From: Pohlia nutans
Taxonomy: Eukaryota; Streptophyta; Bryopsida; Bryales; Mniaceae
NCBI GenBank assembly: GCA_022496805.1
Contig: CM040100.1
Coordinates: forward strand, 15,405,009-15,469,008
Direction: 5' to 3'
Length of the DNA stretch: 64,000 nucleotides
The notes under the pieces are model-generated. The model ran no database searches and had not been told where the DNA came from. It was given only the letters and a program-made list of their open reading frames with translations. The number at the start of each line of letters is the position of its first letter. Positions within the stretch are counted from its first letter, which is position 1. A program made the position numbers and the translations under genes. Of the stretch, positions 36,071-47,865 are shown one piece after another.

Positions 36071-36809
36071 AGCCCTAGTCCCTGAATGAAATGAGTTACA
36101 TCTACAGTGCAGCTACACTAAGAAATAATCTACAGAGGCTCTCAAAGCTTATCGGTTGCTTGACTTTTCATTGACCTTTGATGCCTTTAGTTTAGGGTCC
36201 AGTCTGTATGTTCAGATTTGATAGTGAATGTCCATCCTGAACCTCAGCAAAGAATTGAGAAGTGATAATTAAGATTCTTGACAGGAGGGTCTGGAGAAAG
36301 GCCAACGCATACTTTACAACTTTGTCATTAATTATAAACATGTTCCCCTTGAAATAGTAGTGCACAAAGACAACTGTGGATGTCGACATAAAGCCTTGCT
36401 ACAATAGTTCCTGAAGTACTCTTAAGCTACAATCTAGAGGTAGAGCGCATCAAACTCATGAGCATCATGAAATAGAGCGCATCAAACTCATGAGCTTTCT
36501 TCATTTAAGAGCTGCAAATACCATGACAGTGACAGCATGGAAAAGAAGTGAAATGAGCCCACACGGTTTCAGTACGATCCTGCACTTTCAACTTGAACAA
36601 AAGGTACGACTGAGATAAAACCTCACCTCGCTTTCAGATGATAGTCTCATTCAGGCCTTCTCACAGAGCTCGAACTTTGAATGCACACAAAACGATGGAG
36701 CCGAGATGATCCAAAAGCTTCGTGGTCGATGTTCGCCCTCTTCAAGCCTTATACTTTGGCTGCAGGTGTACAGATGTATGAAGCTTTCAAGGATTTCAAA
36801 CAGTCCCGA
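36071..36809. other. Between Harbinger and the hydrolase stop; probable hydrolase 3' UTR
   Basis: No coding exon. A local direct repeat of TAGAGCGCATCAAACTCATG occurs at 36441-36494. Confidence 0.4.
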
Positions 36810-38248
36810 TTACAGGGAAGCACGGAGCTGAGGTTCCTTGGGACAAGCTTGGACGAAATCGACAACCAGTTTGGCAAGTTGGTCCTGTTGCCGCTTGAAA
36901 TTGTGGTCAGCTTCATCGATGATGTGCACAGTGCTGTTCGGTATCCTTTTGCCAAACTCGTAGACCTCTCCTGTCGGCACGGACTCATCAACTGAGCCAT
37001 GAATATTCAGCACTCTGCAGTGCTCGGGAATCCCAAGACAAGCTTTGTGCATGTCGGTTGCGAACCTCTCCTCCAGGTCGCTCTTCAGCACACGAAACTC
37101 AAACTTGCCAGACCGGTTGAAGACGTCCAACACGCCCTCGTCTTTCAGCTTCTGCACTCCCTTCTCCCCACCAAGTCGTTTCCCCATGCCTGTGGAAACA
37201 AGCAAACAACTGAGTCAATCGCTGCTGAAACCCTAAAATCGAGCACAAAGAAAGGCAGAGGATCCGTCCCCTTTCTCCAGCAACTCATTTCTTCCAATCA
37301 ACAATTGGTTGGCCTTCTATTAACAAGTAAGGTGTACGCAAGACTTGGCTAATGATGTTTATGGCCACTGATCTTTGAATGAAAAACAGGGTTATCTACT
37401 ATCCCTTCAACAGTGATCTACAACCTCCCACTTTAAATGGTTGCATAAGCAGACCCCTGTTACCAACAGCAACTTGTCTCATCCAATCAACTCTTGGTTG
37501 GTCTTCAATTCACATGTAAGATGTGCAGTAATGTATGCAGCTGAGGCTAAGCATGACTTGGCTTTTAATGTTTATGGCGTTTAATGTTTACGAAAAACGA
37601 GGTTGTCTACTGTAACTTCAACAGTGATGTACACCCTACCACTTGAATAAGAAATCATCATACATTGAACCAGAAAAAACATTTGATCAAACAAGAAAAC
37701 AATTTGATCTCAAGAGAGTTTGGCTCTTGTAGTGATCTCTACACTGATCTCCCAATGAAAGAACACTCGTACAAATGCTTGAAAATAGCATTAACAAAGG
37801 TGGAAAACCCTAACTTACCTCTCGTCAAGTCGAATCGTGCACACATTTGGACGATGCTTCTGACATCGCCATACTTGGACGCATACAGCAAGACGGCGTT
37901 GCCTCCTTTGCTGTGACCGATCACAGAAACGATCCGCCAGCCGCGGAAACGAAAGTAATTTACGACGGAGCGAATGTCGTCCGCCTCACGCCAGTAGCTC
38001 CCGTACGCAAATTCCCCGTCGCTCTCTCCATTGCCGGTGAAATCGAATCTGTACGTGCTCAATCCTAATACTCCTGTCAGTGCCTTGGAGAGCGAGAGTA
38101 GGGTTGGATCCTGTTTTGAGCTTCGGAACCCGTGGCACAGGATGCAGAGGTCTTTCGATCCTGCAACGTCGTCCAGCTCGCCCACCAATTTCAATCCTTG
38201 CAGATTCAGGATCGTTACTCGAGAGTTCTTCACAGCTCCATTCGCCAT
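36810..38248 (-). CDS. Alpha/beta hydrolase, plant serine aminopeptidase-like (Hydrolase_4), two exons
   Basis: Predicted soluble hydrolase of 269 residues. Exon 1 is 38248-37819 and exon 2 37189-36810; the intron has GTAAGT and CACAG borders and splits a Gly codon in phase 1. The nucleophile elbow is GHSKGG, the oxyanion region LCHGFRSSKQD, the acid DGSVDESV-like (GSVDESVP) and the base histidine EADHNF, so the Ser-Asp-His triad is complete. Plant relatives are esterase/lipase-like proteins of unknown substrate. I start at MANGAVKN because plant homologues start there; an in-frame Met 17 codons upstream (38299) is possible. The gene lies head-away from EXO70 and 740 bp from the Harbinger element. 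Confidence 0.9.
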
Positions 38249-38741
38249 GGATCCAAAACTGGAACCCCAAACCCTAAAAACTCCCAATTGTCTCGACAAC
38301 TCTCAACAACCCTAGAATTCCTGCACTGCCTGCAATGAATTCCCTTCTGTGCGCACCTGCCACAGAGAGCTCCACAACTCAGATTTCTGTCTTCACTACG
38401 ATTGATATCTGTCCCTCTCGACAAATGAAGTAGTCGAATAACCCAAATTTGGCCTCATCACCTTTTTGAGGTCCTGTGTGGACATCTTTTGTTCAATTTT
38501 ACTTTTTTTACCAACACATGAAATTTTATTCACTAATTTTAGTTATGTAAAATTTGGTTCCATCTTAATTATCGATTTTTCACAATATGATCGATTGAAT
38601 TTGTCATTTAAAACCATGAATCCTTGGTCCGAAAAAGTTCCGAATTCTTCAAGGACAAGTGGTTGATGCATCTGTTGCAGTGTGTTCCATGGTATCAGGA
38701 CGATAGAGAGAAGAGATGTATTGGGAAAAAAGAGTGCTTAA

Positions 38742-39309
38742 CCCCTAACTGCCTAAGCGTCCATTTTTTGGACGATGTACAGATTTCATCCAAAATTTCT
38801 CATCCGTCATGCACTTTTTGCACTGTGGAATTTTTACAGTAGATTCTATGGGAAGTTAGCTTCACGCATATGTGATCCGATTAGAAAGGGGATGATTTGT
38901 GAAAATTTTATGCCTCATTTCATGTTGTAGTGATTCACCCAAAATTTTGAAGATTTCAGTGTAAAAGTGCTCTAAAAAAAGTCAACTCATAAAATTAAGC
39001 AACCAAAAAATCTCCAAAAATCACTACACTTAGAGTATTACATTTCAACCAATCACAAAAAATTTCATCCGTAGATTGTCAATATCTTATTCGTAATTGA
39101 ATTATAAAATAATTTTGAATTTCACGTTTCAAAATTTATACAAAATTATTGGTAATAACAATCATAGATCTAACCGTATGGATAGAATCTAAAATTCATA
39201 ATGTACAACTTTTATTCTTATATCAAGTTCAAAATATTCCTCTAGGTTGCATTTTATAATGCATCTTTGCAAAACTGCCAAATTTGGAGAGGGCTCTAGG
39301 CATTTAGGG
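38742..39309. mobile_element. TTAA element copy 9
   Basis: 568 bp, TTAA at 38738-38741 and 39310-39313, ends CCCCTAACTGCCTAAGCGTC and (reverse complement) CCCTAAATGCCTAGAGCCC. Inverted-orientation twin of 26509-27077. It sits about 490 bp upstream of the hydrolase start. Confidence 0.9.
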
Positions 39310-39493
39310 TTAACTGCAACCTTACGTTTAATGCTTCAATAAAACAGGTACAATATATAGCACAGATTCAAGCATTGACAGGCAAAATCGCATGCAAATC
39401 AACATAAGAGATATGACGCTTCACCCTGGAAATGGATGTATAGCACTTACAGCATTCGAAAGCAGAGGATTGAGTGTTGCTCAATCCTTTTAA

Positions 39494-39732
39494 CCCCTAA
39501 GTGCCCAAGGGTTTTTTTGAAATGCTAAATGTGTCATAATGTCCATCTTACTCAACTTTTATGAGCTTCAATTTTTAAACATATGTAGAGCACAATAGTA
39601 AGACAACATCCATACAGTTGAATTTTGGAAAAATGCTATGAATTATTTAATAATCAATTTATAAGAATGTTCTTTGAAAATCCATAAAAAATACATGTTT
39701 AGTCATTTTGACTTGGAATCAAGTATGATAGG
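39494..39732. mobile_element. TTAA element copy 10, truncated
   Basis: It starts CCCCTAAGTGCCCAAGGG after TTAA 39490-39493 and matches the first 240 bp of the element at 42516; similarity stops at TATGATAGGTC near 39732. Confidence 0.75.
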
Positions 39733-39739
39733 TCTGTTT

Positions 39740-40370
39740 CGAGCTCTCTCATTCAACAGTTTCTGGTTATGAAAGCTGTGGTCCTCCACACTCATCAGTG
39801 ACAGACCCTACACAAGAAGTTGAATTTTCTCTTTCCAGTTAGCTTGGTCCCTTTAGTAACATTGTAAACCTCCTACCGTAATCAAAAAAAAATTCAAGAA
39901 TGTTAAGAATCAAGGCAGCTGACAATTGGCAAGTTCTTAACCCCCTACTCTAAATTTCCCTTGGACAAAACCTGCCCCTATTTTGTGCATGTAAGAGCCC
40001 ACCTTAAAAAATAATCCCCTCTTTTAAGGGTTTGAAATTCCCAAAGGAGTCCTCCTGGACTAATTTGCAGTTGTAGGCTTCAAATTTACAAAATAAAAAA
40101 TTTGCCAGAAGAGATTCTAGGGTGCCCGAAATGGAAATTTCAAAAAATGGGGCCCATGGGTGATAAGTGCTTGCATTTACATCCGTGGGGGGGGGGGGGG
40201 GGGGGGGATTTAGAGTCAGGGGTTCATAACAAGAAATGAACCACTGACTATAGTATTGTACACTTGTACACACTACAGAGCCAAAAATAAAGAAAACAAC
40301 ATCATAATAAAAACTTGTACACTACCAGATAGTGTTCACTCAACTACATAGCCGCTTATGCAAGGAAACT
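39740..40370. other. Intergenic with a G(21) homopolymer
   Basis: No gene. A run of 21 G occupies 40187-40207, unusual in this AT-rich DNA and prone to G-quadruplex formation and assembly error. Confidence 0.6.
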
Positions 40371-40372
40371 AA

Positions 40373-40695
40373 GGGTCAGTTCACACTATGGCGAGAGGTT
40401 GTCGCAATCCAAACCCAATTCATATTATAGCTAAAGTCCATTCCAGAATACCAAGTCTTGGGCTGAAAAGATATGAATCGACGGACTGTCAAGGAAGAAT
40501 TGGATTTTCATTTTCATTCTCAACTGATCCAATTGTCCTTCAACAGTTCATTGCATTGACACCAACCCACAAAAATGTTGCGTCGGCCTTTGGACTCTAG
40601 TATGAAGCCTGAGAGGCCAATTTTCTGACTTTCTTGCAATCTTATTGCTAAAATTCGATGGACTCTTGACCTTCGGCTATAGTGTGAATAACCCC
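40373..40695. mobile_element. Tourist/Harbinger-like MITE
   Basis: Ends GGGTCAGTTCACACTATGGC and (reverse complement) GGGGTTATTCACACTATAGC with TAA at 40370-40372 and 40696-40698. The interior repeats the ends' style of inverted arms (AATTGGATTTTCATTTTCA region). 323 bp, non-coding. Confidence 0.8.
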
Positions 40696-40699
40696 TAAA

Positions 40700-41300
40700 A
40701 ATAAGCACTAAAAAGTAAATGGATATGGAGAATTGACGTTCAAGAAGAATCCGACTACTACCATCCTATTCAAACTTCTTCACTTTGACTGTGAATGTAG
40801 CTTCTATCAATGCAAAGCCTCCTCCTTTTTGATATTGAGTTAGTAAACTCTTCTCAAACTTATCATAACACCCAAAATGTGGAATATAAAATTTGGACGC
40901 AACATAGACTATAATGCCAATTTGCCATGGTCAAAGACCAAGTGGCTATAGCCAAATACCAAGTCACTATGGCTAAATACAAAGTGGCTTTGATCAAAAC
41001 CACATAGCTAAAGCCAAAGATCAAAATGTTTGGTTTACCGCTGACATACCTTGTTCACTTGGCCTACCAAATCTACATGCCATATTTTACATTTTTGATC
41101 TTTAATCTTTGACTTTGTTGTCTTTGGACAATCATAACAACTTGGCATTTGGAATTTATTATGGGCTATGTCGTGTCCAAAATTGTATTCTATACTGAAA
41201 CTAAGTGGAAAAGTTTGTCTATCTTTTTTTGTGTATGTTTTCATTGGATTGAATTGCATCATACGTACATGCTATAGTTTGAATTGCACTAATTTTTTTT
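40700..41300. other. Intergenic with short tandem words
   Basis: Around 40920-41020 the words CAAAGACCAAGTGGCTATAG and variants repeat four times. No gene. Confidence 0.4.
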
Positions 41301-41339
41301 GTGTGGTCAATTAGTTTGAATTGCACTGATTTTTTTTTG

Positions 41340-42073
41340 TGTGATATTGGCACATATAAGGGTCATGTTGTTGTTGTCAAACTTGCAATGGTTTTTTCAG
41401 ACCGTGCCGAGGTGAGCCTCCTCATCATTTTTGTAGGGATCTATTTTTGTGAGCGTTTCAAAATGTATTCTTATCAACTCATGTGATATTCTTGTATTTA
41501 ATAAATGAGGCAAGTGCCTATTTAAAGCTTCAGAAGTACTGGGGAAAATATGTTCCAGCGCTTATATCGCATGGGACAACTGCAGATGGCAATGTTGTGT
41601 ACATTGCAACGGAACTCATCAAGGGTTATGAACTTGGGATTGGTAAGTTTCGGATCAAGCTCGCTTCCACCGTAGATCTCATTGCTTGTTTCAAGCCTTC
41701 ACCAATGTAGCAAGGCTCTAAAAGTATTCGATGCACGGTTTGCAGAAGGTCTGACCCCAGAAGTGGCGGCAACATCTTTTGGCATGCTTCATGGGGACAT
41801 TCGGCGAGACAATATCTTGCTATTCATGCTTTTGGCATGCTTCATGGGGACATTCGGCGAGACAATATCTTGGTTCCGAAGGGAGGAAGGCGAGGCGTTC
41901 GTTTCATCGATTTTGGGTTTGCTCGTTCCACGTCTAGTGCTGAGGATTGCCGCAAAGAGCTTGCACAGTTGCAAGATATAGCTAGCAAATTGCATTTTCG
42001 TAAATCTGTTAAGGTATCTTTAATTGCTAGCATGATAGACAATGGTCGTAACTTGGAGGCTGAAGCTTTGTAA
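41340..42073 (+). pseudogene. Protein-kinase-like gene remnant with internal 53-bp duplication
   Basis: Recognisable pieces in order: TYKGHVVVVKLA (ATP-lysine strand) at about 41352-41411 with a GTGAGC donor; EASAYLKLQKYWGKYVPALI and ATELIKGYELG at about 41508-41642 with a GTAAG donor; KALKVFDARFAEGLTPEVAA and the catalytic HGDIRRDNIL at about 41708-41820; then FIDFGFARSTSSAEDCRKEL. This is the divergent kinase-like family with HGDIR and IDFGFA motifs. A direct duplication of about 53 bp (41777-41829 and 41830-41874) repeats GGCATGCTTCATGGGGACAT and shifts the frame in the catalytic loop. I infer a pseudogene, though splicing could in principle remove one copy. Confidence 0.65.
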
Positions 42074-42079
42074 ACCTCC

Positions 42080-42511
42080 CTTGATTACTCCATTTGACGG
42101 TATTTTTGTGTACATTGGAATTGCTCTGAGCGTCATATTGGTGCTTAGATGGGGTCAGTCATAACTCGTATTGTTCAAGATGATTGCCATAGACAACGGG
42201 TCTGCTTTGATAGCCAATTATGTATCAAATAAAAGACTAGATGGACAGATAAGTGCACTACCAGGAATAATGTTGGGTACTAGCAAGGTGGGTGCAACCT
42301 TAAAAGTCATTCATTTTGGTACTAGTGTGGGCACCTGAACCCTTCAGTGCCCAACAAGCCAGATTATGGTCACTGCAACGTTTGAAGTTCAGATTTGCAG
42401 ATTTACTATACACACCTTCCAAAAAAAGAAAATTTCAATTTGGAGTTACGCATGTAAGCCTAAATTTTTAGTACAAACTGGGTGCACGAAAACATTTGGC
42501 CCAAGAGCAAG
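42080..42511. other. Intergenic, no gene recognised
   Basis: Includes a short direct repeat TTGGTACTAG/TTGGGTACTAG near 42270-42325. No coding exon. Confidence 0.4.
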
Positions 42512-42515
42512 TTAA

Positions 42516-43279
42516 CCCCTAAATGCCCAAGGGTTTTCATAAGAAACTAGACGTGTTATAATGCCCATCGTACTCAACTTTTATGACTTACAAACCTCAA
42601 ATATATGTAGAGCACAACAATAAGACAACATCCATACAATTTAATATTGGAAAAATGCTATGAATTATTTAATAATCAATTTATAAGAATTATCTTTGAA
42701 AATTCATAAAAAATGCACGTTTAGTCATTTTGACTTGGAATCAAGTATGATAGGTCAAAAACATTGGTTTTACATGGTGGTTACCTTGTTCATGTTAGAG
42801 CTAATCTCATTTGATAAAAACCTAAAGATTTCATTCTGAGCAAATTTTCAAATTTGTGATAGTTTGAGATACTATCACTTTGAGGGCTTTAGAGAATATC
42901 AATAAATATTTTTTTTAGGTCTTTTATTTGGGAAGGTTGATCAATTTGAATATCTACAAGGGAAAAAAAATCACGCTCAAAAATTGTTATTTTTGCATAA
43001 GATATGGACATTTAAAGTTGGCTGAAATTTTGGTAATCTTGAAATTTTGATGGACCAAATATGGTCGGTTAGGCAGTTCAGGGTTGAGACATAAGTGCAT
43101 TTGAGTCTCTCCCTAAAATAAAAAATTTACCTTTTTTGGTTGAAAATTAAAAAATCTAAAATTTAACTCGTAGTGCTGCCCATAAAAAAATTTAAACCGG
43201 TCAGGAGAATTAAACTGCCCTCACAAATTTGAGCTGAAATTTTCGGGCGACCATATTTGGTCGCTCAGGCAGTTAGGGG
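42516..43279. mobile_element. TTAA element copy 11
   Basis: Left end CCCCTAAATGCCCAAGGG after TTAA 42512-42515; right end (reverse complement) CCCCTAACTGCCTGAGCGAC before TTAA 43280-43283. An internal second right end (GGTCGGTTAGGCAGTTCAGG then TTGA, near 43068-43092) suggests that two elements fused or that the tip was duplicated. Confidence 0.75.
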
Positions 43280-43512
43280 TTAACTTGGTTGGAAGTAATC
43301 ACGGAATGCAACCAACTAGGTTCAAGCAAGATGGGATGACGGAGTTGTTTGGAACTCAATGAATTTTTTCAATTGCCAACCAAAAGAGATGTAACAACTT
43401 TGGAAAAACATACAAAGAAAATTTATAAAACGTTCTATTTACATCAAAAATATGGGTGACTAAACCCATAGCACTATTTGTTTACTTGCCCCTAAACACC
43501 CGCAACTTGCCT

Positions 43513-43874
43513 CAAGCCATCCCCAACCCCACATTAAACCCTATACATAAAAAACCCCATAATTATTTAGGTTTTTTTCTATTTAGCCTCTTTTAGGTTC
43601 CTCCACTTGTCCTTTAGATTAATGGTTGTCTGCCTCGGTAAATATATGCCTTGACCGCTTTTGAGGATGTCCTTCCAGTCATTTCCATACATTGCGGAAG
43701 AAATGACTGGAAGGACATCCTCAAAAGCGGTCAAGGCATATATTTACCGAGGCGGACAACCATTAAGCTAAAGGACAAGTGGAAGAACCTAGAAGAGGCT
43801 AAACAGAAAAAAACCTAAATAATTATGGGGTTTTTTTATGTATAGGGTTTAATGTGGGGTTGGGGATGGCTTTG
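43513..43874. repeat. Inverted duplication of a telobox-Myb exon, 170-bp hairpin arms
   Basis: Left arm about 43513-43683 and right arm about 43695-43874 are near-perfect complements around a roughly 10-bp loop (ATACATTGCG). Translating the right arm (+) gives NDWKDILKSGQGIYLPRRT, then KLKDKWKNLEEAKQ, then a stop. The left arm on the minus strand gives LPRQTTINLKDKWRNLKEAK. The (V/I)xLKDKWRN motif marks telobox-type Myb domains (TRF/TRB-like proteins that bind telomeric repeats). Only this exon fragment is present. A transcript would fold into a long hairpin. Confidence 0.75.
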
Positions 43875-44044
43875 CGGTCAACCTCTTTTGTGGTCCAAAA
43901 CTGGATAAACTCTTTTAAAGTCCAAAACTTCTTTGGACGTCTTGGTTTTGCCTTAGAGCCCTTCAATATGGATTCTTCCTCCTCTTCACTGTCCCCATGC
44001 TCCCCATCCCCCCTATGCTCCTCTTCTAACTGTAAAGTCTAAAT

Positions 44045-44435
44045 CTTTTGGTAAAATAAAATAATTATACAAAAAAGGGTATAAATATAAGAAAGTAAAA
44101 GAAATACATTAAAAACAGTAGTAATACTATTTCAACAAAAAAAATTTATAAATATAAGAAAGTAAAAAAAAAACATTAAAATAGTAAAGTAATACAATTA
44201 TAACAAAAAGGTTTATAAATATAAGAAAGTACAAAATATACACTAAAAATAGTAAAAAATATAATTATAAAAAAAGTTACAAATATAAAAAAGTAAAAGA
44301 AATAAAATAAAAATAGTAAAGGTAATGTAATTATACCCTAAACCCTATACCCGAAACCCTAACCCAAAATTTTACTTTCTTATAAAAATACATCATGCCA
44401 TCTTATTGTGCTACTCTTGAGGTTTCCAAAATGTT
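44045..44435. other. AT-rich tandem words, no gene
   Basis: TATAAATATAAGAAAGTAAAA and close variants recur four times between 44080 and 44300, followed by telomere-like ACCCTAAACCC words at 44335-44363. Confidence 0.6.
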
Positions 44436-47366
44436 CATCAGGAATTTTGGACCCCACTGATTTTGAACGATTTCAGTGCAAAATCCGATATTTCATGGGT
44501 GCGTACATTTTTCGCATTGATTCCACATCCTTGCGTCATTCATCTCAACTGCACTAATATGACATCATGCTTGTATAAGCGGATATAATATTGATTCAAT
44601 ACAATTGATGGTTATATTGAAGACGTGGGAATTCTTCACTCTATATAGTTATCAGATGTCGTGTCTTAATTGTCTTTAAAGCCACACTGATTCACTGTGT
44701 TTTTTGTGCGACATCATTTTTAAACTGTTACGATTCGAAAAACGTGTTTTGTTTGGTCCAAATGCCAAAACACCTTTGTATAGCTTTAAAATTGAAAGGT
44801 ATATGCAAAAGTTTGAACTAGATGTCACCAAAGCTCATATAAGCCGTGAGCTACAATAACCATTGTATTAAAACTCTATAAGCGATAGGATCAAAACTTC
44901 CTCTTAGAAATGAAAAGTCATGTTGATTTGAACATTGTCCACAATAATTACATTTCCTACAATGCTATTAGTCATGATTGGTACATCTGTCCCTGTGGAC
45001 CTTACTTCCACCTCTATCACTACTACTATCTACTTCAACTAAACACTCTCAAGTCTCACTGCACAAACATTTGCTCATACGTGACACTTACACTTGAAAC
45101 AATATTGTTGCAAGTATGCTGAATGTCAACATTAGTGAACGCTTAGTCAGTCTTGGCGGTACACCTAGCAAACTAAGACACGCCTATGCTAGCTTTTGCT
45201 ATTGAAAGGAAGACAGGGTCTGACAGCGGAGTGGTCTAGAGGCTTCTCTCTAAGACAGAGGATGATGTAACCATTGGTGTTTCATATTCTGCTACCCCGT
45301 TCTACAAGTGCAAAAAAGGCAATAAGAACAAGGAAGCTCCTACATAACCCCCAATAAGCTTAAATGGATTTTAACGTAACCTCGATACTAAACAAACTAA
45401 TGATGTTAGGGCAACCTGCATTCATGACAGATCAAGCTCAAACTTGGTTTTGATAGTAACAAACCTAAAGCACGAAATCAGATGCACTGGTAGGAAAAAA
45501 CAAACACCTGGCTAGAATCTAACGCGGCCTGGTTTTCTCAAGTAAATTTGTAAAACAGTCGGAGCACTCATCAGCTGCAACACATGTGCAGGGAAGAAAA
45601 CGGCGGCATCTTCTCAGTTGCGATTCAGCTTGATGATTTCTTACGTAGGTAAGAACAACATTGCACTCATAGGTGTGCCTACACTATTGACTGTAACAAC
45701 CAAAGTCATTTGACATATTAGCATAATTGCATCCCGAAATTAAAACTCAAAGTTTCAGGAAAAATATTTATTATTATTATTATTTTTATTATTGAAACTT
45801 GAAAAACAGAAATCATTTTAACGAAAAATTAACAGAAAGCATTTTAACATACTCAAACCCACCCCAAGTTCTTATCAATGTTTGGATGAAAGTCATCCAA
45901 TTTTTTGGAGATTCTTCACCAAGTTGTTGTCCTATCTAACGGTTGGATTTAGTCATATTTGAGTACATATTTTTCTAAAATTAAAAATTTAGAAGTATGT
46001 CAAGTCGTTGACCAAGCCAAAATTGCATTGACTGATAGTTCAAAAGTGGCCTTCCAAAAATGTGCTCATAGATTTAAAGAACACGAAAATTTCAATAGAA
46101 TCACCACGTTTAAGAGTACCTCATTTCAAATCCATTCCAACAAATTTTACTCCAAAAATATCAAAATTTTGTTTGTAATTGAATTTAGAAGGAATTTTTA
46201 ATTTTAACTTTCAAATTTTATAATTAAATATTGGTGGTAGTATTAGTGAATTGAACTGTGCAGATGGAATCTAAAATTCAAAATCTAGAACTTTCAATTG
46301 TATACCAATTCCAAAATATTCTTCTAAATAGTACTTTATGATGATTTTTCTCTAATTGTCAATTCCAAAGGCACCCTGGTACGTTTAGGGGTTAACAATA
46401 CGACTGACTAAATTTTTCATTTTAAAACCAATAATCCTTGGTCTTTTTGGAATAAAACCTTTAGAATGTTAGCCTTTGAACTATGTGAATATGTATTACT
46501 ATTCATGACATGAATAGTCTTAAGAAACAAATTTAAAAAAATCACGATTTTTGAGATGTTTTTGAATAAAATATAATGAAATGAAGTTTCAAACAAATTT
46601 GCAAAAAAATTCATATTTTGAAAATTTTATCAAAAAAATCAAATACTACTAAGACAAAAGTGATGAAGCTTATAACTACTCTGCGTATACTACAAATTGA
46701 ACTGAAATAAAATCTATTGCAAGGACTAAGTAACTCCTTCATAAGATTAATTTCACTTCATCTCAGCTTTTTAGTCTATGTTTTAGCTCCTCCAACATAT
46801 TGTCGTGGATGTGGACAAACGAAGAACTCAGTCTATTTAAATTGGGTGTTGGAGTATAGAACGCGAGTAGTATAAAGGAATTCAAGCCACTCATTCTAAA
46901 ATTAAAACTTTGAAACAATTCTCAACTAATTTTGTTGTAATTGATACAAATGGCAATGGATTTCATACAAATCCACACGGATGTTGTACTATGACTACAT
47001 GGATGTCGTACGACAATAATTTGTATTATAATAGATACTGAAACCGCATAGATATAATAAAAGGCATTGATATGATACGTATACAATACTAAATCCACAT
47101 TAAAGGAAAGTGCATGTTATCCATGTCTTATTAGCCATGTAATGTAAATACACTATTGACGCACGGATTTCGTCAAGCACGACTTTTGTGCGGAAACAAC
47201 ACTTTTTTCATAATCATTGTAAAGACACTGCATTGACATCGTAGTATTGCATGTCACTTTCGTATCATAATGACACCTCTAAATCCACGTATGAGGTGTG
47301 GAATCAGTGTTTAACAATTAACGCACTAAAATCATAAAAAATCCGTGGGGTCCAAAATTCTTGATG
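44436..47366. mobile_element. Second copy of the long-inverted-repeat element, interrupted
   Basis: Left arm 44436-44720 and right arm about 46984-47366 match the arms of 28152-29875 (start CATCAGGAATTTTGGACCCC; end AAATTCTTGATG). The 2.2 kb between differ from the first copy and include a TTAA element (about 45848-46391). A tRNA-like tract (GCGGAGTGGTCTAGAGGC near 45228) is only weakly supported. No clear target duplication. Confidence 0.6.
45848..46391. mobile_element. TTAA element copy 12, left end eroded
   Basis: The right end reads (reverse complement) CCCCTAAACGTACCAGG before TTAA 46392-46395. The interior is related to copies at 2336, 26509 and 38742 (GGAATCTAAAATTCAAAATC and following). 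The left border after TTAA 45844-45847 lacks the canonical tip. Confidence 0.55.
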
Positions 47367-47494
47367 GCCTATCATACATGTCCAATGGACCAAGTATGAA
47401 AAAGATATGTTACTTTGGAGTTCAAGGTGTCTAGGATGCAGATCTTGTTATTCACCCAACCCCATCCGTGGCTCACCCTTTATCTCTAATCTTC

Positions 47495-47760
47495 CTCGAG
47501 TTTTTGTAGGGTTTGTCGAGGCATTGCAAAGATATTTCTAGCTTTGAAGTTGGTCCAATTCTATACCGTAGTGTAATCTTTTGCACTTGTTGTGGTTCGC
47601 AAATGGGGTTGAAATTTGATATGGATTCTTTGCCAAGACATTGACATTCATCATAAGCAGGTTTTTGCAGGGTTTTTCGAAGCTTTGCAAAGCTATTTCT
47701 AGCCCTGGAGTTGGACCAATACTCACCCGAAGTGTCATCTTTTGCACTTGTTGCATATAC
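47495..47760 (+). repeat. Two-copy tandem repeat, period about 167 bp
   Basis: Units near 47495-47590 and 47662-47760 share TTGCAAAGATATTTCTAGC/TTGCAAAGCTATTTCTAGC and ATCTTTTGCACTTGTTG. Non-coding. Confidence 0.6.
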
Positions 47761-47865
47761 ATGGATTGATTACGCTAAAGGTGTTTATAGGAAACCCTAA
47801 ACCTTGGTGTAAAATGTAGCCCACTATCTCAACTCCTCCTTTTTGCAATAACCCTACACTGTGTA

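Noticed and set aside
44335..44365. Interstitial telomere array (ACCCTAAACCC words)
   Set aside because: Only two or three imperfect units; similar words are common in plant promoters.
45200..45310. tRNA gene or SINE near GCGGAGTGGTCTAGAGGC
   Set aside because: A box A-like tract is present but no good box B or acceptor stem; too weak to call.
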